DNA of 64,000 nt from Streptomyces lydicus (GTDB taxonomy: Bacteria; Actinomycetota; Actinomycetes; Streptomycetales; Streptomycetaceae): assembly GCF_000717345.1 (NCBI RefSeq), contig NZ_JNZA01000008.1:248001-312000 (forward strand), written 5' to 3'. The notes below the pieces were generated by a model. The model made no database searches, was not told where the DNA came from, and was given only the letters and a program-made list of their open reading frames with translations. Shown piece after piece: positions 61,892 through 64,000 of the stretch (position 1 is its first letter; each line of letters starts with the position of its first letter). The translations under genes were made by a program, and so were the position numbers.

Positions 61892-61974
61892 GCGGCGCAG
61901 CGGACCGGCCGTGCCCCCGCGATAGCCTGGAGTGTCAACTCCGGCCAATGATCAATGAGGGGCAGCGGCAACCC

Positions 61975-62736
61975 GTGCGCATCGCCAGATTCTCCATCGA
62001 CGGCAACGTCGGCTTCGGCGTCGTCGAAGACGACGCACTCGACGTCATCAAGGGGCATCCCTTCGCGGAATTCGAGCGCTCGGGCCAAAAGGTGCCCCTC
62101 GACAAGGTCCGGCTGCTGCCGCCCGTCCTGCCCAACAAGGTCGTGGGCGTGGGCCGCAACTACGCCGAACACGCCGCCGAGCTGGGCAACGCCGTCCCGG
62201 ACGTACCGGTCACCTTCTTCAAGCCGTCCACCTCGGTGATCGGCCCCGGCGACCCCATCGCGTACCCCTCCTTCTCCCAGGAGGTGCACCACGAGGCCGA
62301 GCTGGCCGTCGTGATCGGCCGGATGTGCCGCGAGGTGCCCCGCGAGCGCGTCAAGGACGTCATCCTCGGCTACACCTGCGCCAACGACGTCACCGCGCGC
62401 GACGTCCAGCAGCGCGAGAAGCAGTGGGCCCGGGCCAAGGGCTTCGACGGCTCCTGCCCGCTCGGCCCCTGGGTCGAGACCGAGCTGGACCCCGCTGACC
62501 TCACCATCCAGTGCACGGTCAACGGCGAACAGCGCCAGCTCGGCCGCACGAGCGACATGGTGCGCCCGATCGAGGACCTGATCGTCCACATCACCGAGGC
62601 GATGACGCTGCTTCCCGGCGACGTCATCCTCACGGGCACCCCGGCCGGGGTCGGCCCCCTCAACGTCGGCGACGAGGTCGCCGTCACCATCGAAGGCATC
62701 GGCACTCTCACCAACAAGGTGATCAAGCGTGGCTAA
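61975..62736 (+). CDS. Fumarylacetoacetate hydrolase (FAH) family protein
   Basis: I start at GTG 61975 ([20 protein letters not shown], 253 residues); ATG 61948 would add nine residues but has no ribosome site. The FAH/2-hydroxyhepta-2,4-diene-dioate isomerase fold is clear: [32 protein letters not shown], the metal-binding [22 protein letters not shown], and the C-terminal [20 protein letters not shown]. Family members cleave or decarboxylate diketo acids, such as oxaloacetate or aromatic ring-cleavage products. Its stop overlaps the gltX start, so it is translated together with gltX, an arrangement I recall as common in actinobacteria. Confidence 0.9.
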   Translation: MRIARFSIDGNVGFGVVEDDALDVIKGHPFAEFERSGQKVPLDKVRLLPPVLPNKVVGVGRNYAEHAAELGNAVPDVPVTFFKPSTSVIGPGDPIAYPSFSQEVHHEAELAVVIGRMCREVPRERVKDVILGYTCANDVTARDVQQREKQWARAKGFDGSCPLGPWVETELDPADLTIQCTVNGEQRQLGRTSDMVRPIEDLIVHITEAMTLLPGDVILTGTPAGVGPLNVGDEVAVTIEGIGTLTNKVIKRG

Positions 62737-64000
62737 CGCGACCCCCGTCCGCGTCCGTTTCTGTCCCTCCCCGACCGGTAACCCCCACGTCGGCCTGATC
62801 CGTACGGCCCTGTTCAACTGGGCCTACGCGCGCCACAACAAGGGCACCCTGGTCTTCCGTATCGAGGACACTGACGCGGCCCGCGACTCCGAGGAGTCCT
62901 ACAACCAGCTGCTGGACTCGTTCCACTGGCTCGGCTTCGACTGGGACGAGGGCCCCGAGGTCGGCGGCCCGCACGCGCCGTACCGCCAGTCGCAGCGGAT
63001 GGACATCTATCAGGACGTCGCCGACAAGCTCCTCGCGGGCGGCTACGCCTACCACTGCTACTGCACCACCGAGGAGCTCGACGAGCGCCGCGAGGCCGCC
63101 CGCAAGGCCGGCCGGCCCTCCGGCTACGACGGCACGTGCCGCGAGCTGACCGCCGAGCAGAAGGCCGCCTACGAGGCCGAGGGCCGCAGCTCCATCGTCC
63201 GCTTCCGGATGCCCGACGCGCCGATCACGTTCAACGACCTGGTGCGCGGCGAGCTGACCTTCACCCCGGAGAACGTCCCGGACTACGGCATCGTCCGCGC
63301 CAACGGCGCGCCGCTGTACACCCTGGTCAACCCGGTCGACGACGCCCTGATGGGGATCACCCACGTCCTGCGCGGCGAGGACCTGCTCTCCTCCACCCCC
63401 CGCCAGGTCGCCCTCTACGCGGCCCTGATCGAGCTGGGCATCGCCAAGGAGATCCCCGCCTTCGGCCACCTGCCGTACGTCATGGGCGAGGGCAACAAGA
63501 AGCTCTCCAAGCGCGACCCGCAGGCATCCCTCAACCTCTACCGCGAGCGCGGCTTCCTCCCCGAGGGCCTGCTGAACTACCTCGCCCTCCTGGGCTGGTC
63601 CTTCTCGGCGGACCAGGACCTCTTCACGGTGTCCGAGCTGATCGAGAAGTTCGACATCGCGGACGTCAACGCGAACCCGGCCCGCTTCGACCTGAAGAAG
63701 GCCGAGGCGATCAACGCCGACCACATCCGCCGGCTGGACCCGGAGGACTTCGTCAAGTCCTGCGAGCCCTGGCTGAAGGCCCCGTACGCCAACTGGGCGC
63801 CCGAGGACTTCGACGAGGCCGCCTGGCGCGCCATCGCCCCGCACGCCCAGACCCGCGTCACCGTCCTGTCGGACATCACCGCCAACGTCGACTTCCTGTT
63901 CCTCAAGGAGCCCGTCGAGGACGAGGCGTCCTGGGCGAAGGCCATGAAGGGCGAACCGGTGGGCCTGCTCACCACCGCCCGCGCCAAGCTCGCGGCCGCC
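62729..64000 (+). CDS. gltX: Glutamyl-tRNA synthetase (3' end beyond window)
   Basis: GTG 62729 overlaps the FAH stop and opens a frame of 424 codons that runs off the window. It is a class I synthetase that charges tRNA-Glu. HIGH-type signature [20 protein letters not shown], the amino-acid site [12 protein letters not shown], the KMSKS-type loop [20 protein letters not shown] and [15 protein letters not shown] are all visible. The zinc-like insert region [13 protein letters not shown] is also seen. In many actinobacteria this enzyme also charges tRNA-Gln in the indirect pathway. Confidence 0.96.
   Translation, partial: MANATPVRVRFCPSPTGNPHVGLIRTALFNWAYARHNKGTLVFRIEDTDAARDSEESYNQLLDSFHWLGFDWDEGPEVGGPHAPYRQSQRMDIYQDVADKLLAGGYAYHCYCTTEELDERREAARKAGRPSGYDGTCRELTAEQKAAYEAEGRSSIVRFRMPDAPITFNDLVRGELTFTPENVPDYGIVRANGAPLYTLVNPVDDALMGITHVLRGEDLLSSTPRQVALYAALIELGIAKEIPAFGHLPYVMGEGNKKLSKRDPQASLNLYRERGFLPEGLLNYLALLGWSFSADQDLFTVSELIEKFDIADVNANPARFDLKKAEAINADHIRRLDPEDFVKSCEPWLKAPYANWAPEDFDEAAWRAIAPHAQTRVTVLSDITANVDFLFLKEPVEDEASWAKAMKGEPVGLLTTARAKLAAA

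Overview
The window is a high-GC (about 70 to 75 percent), gene-dense stretch of chromosome from a Streptomyces or very close relative. The evidence is the strong third-position GC bias, the frequent GTG starts, several promoters that appear to make leaderless mRNAs, a DasR-type site beside a chitinase gene, two conservons, AccB with its epsilon subunit AccE, and an ilvB-ilvN-ilvC / serA / leuB / ilvE / cimA / gltX order that matches my memory of the core Streptomyces chromosome. No database could be consulted, so family names come from motif recognition. I saw no rRNA, tRNA, CRISPR array, insertion sequence or prophage.

Layout. 0-12 kb: the N-terminus of a secreted chitinase (cut by the window edge), a Pro/Gly-rich membrane protein, an MMPL transporter, a VOC protein, two small lineage-specific proteins, a large AAA-LuxR regulator, a secreted sugar-dehydrogenase-like lipoprotein with an aldo/keto reductase, and a 2-hydroxyacid dehydrogenase. 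12.5-21 kb: a membrane GGDEF/EAL protein with a degraded EAL motif, then the branched-chain amino acid block (leader peptide, attenuator, ilvB, ilvN, ilvC) and serA. 21-30 kb: a PRC-barrel/DUF2382 protein, a self-contained TetR gene, a divergent LysR/MFS pair, the proline catabolism genes (PucR-type regulator, proline dehydrogenase, P5C dehydrogenase) and a Uma2-family protein. 30-33.6 kb: a micro-protein, leuB and ilvE. 33.6-41 kb: an NCS1 permease divergent from a fused urease gamma-beta gene, a divergent urease alpha gene, an agmatine-deiminase-family gene and a TetR gene, followed by an MHS transporter. 41-50 kb: a secreted S37 peptidase, a second leader/attenuator with cimA, YceI, a PL8 polysaccharide lyase, accB-accE and a secreted DUF4360 protein. 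50.7-61.1 kb: two tandem conservons (cvnA-B-C-D twice) on the minus strand. 61.7-64 kb: a 63-residue protein with a repeated motif, a fumarylacetoacetate-hydrolase-family gene, and gltX running off the end.

How the parts work together. ilvB/N/C, ilvE, leuB and cimA supply most of the isoleucine, valine and leucine pathway, with 2-oxobutyrate potentially made from pyruvate by citramalate. Both synthase genes that commit carbon (ilvB and cimA) sit behind short leader peptides rich in rare Ile/Leu/Val codons and an intrinsic terminator, with the same arrangement of hairpins. The putative proline regulator lies divergently beside the two-step proline-to-glutamate pathway. The two conservons share almost identical B, C and D partners but have diverged sensor kinases, suggesting different inputs and possible cross-talk.

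The best candidate for an undescribed system is at 33.6-39.5 kb: a urease-like enzyme with intact metal ligands but a rewritten substrate loop and no accessory genes nearby, followed by an agmatine-deiminase-family enzyme and a TetR regulator, with four similar operator-like boxes upstream. I propose, as inference only, that the urease-like enzyme acts on a substituted urea such as N-carbamoylputrescine, the product of agmatine deiminase.
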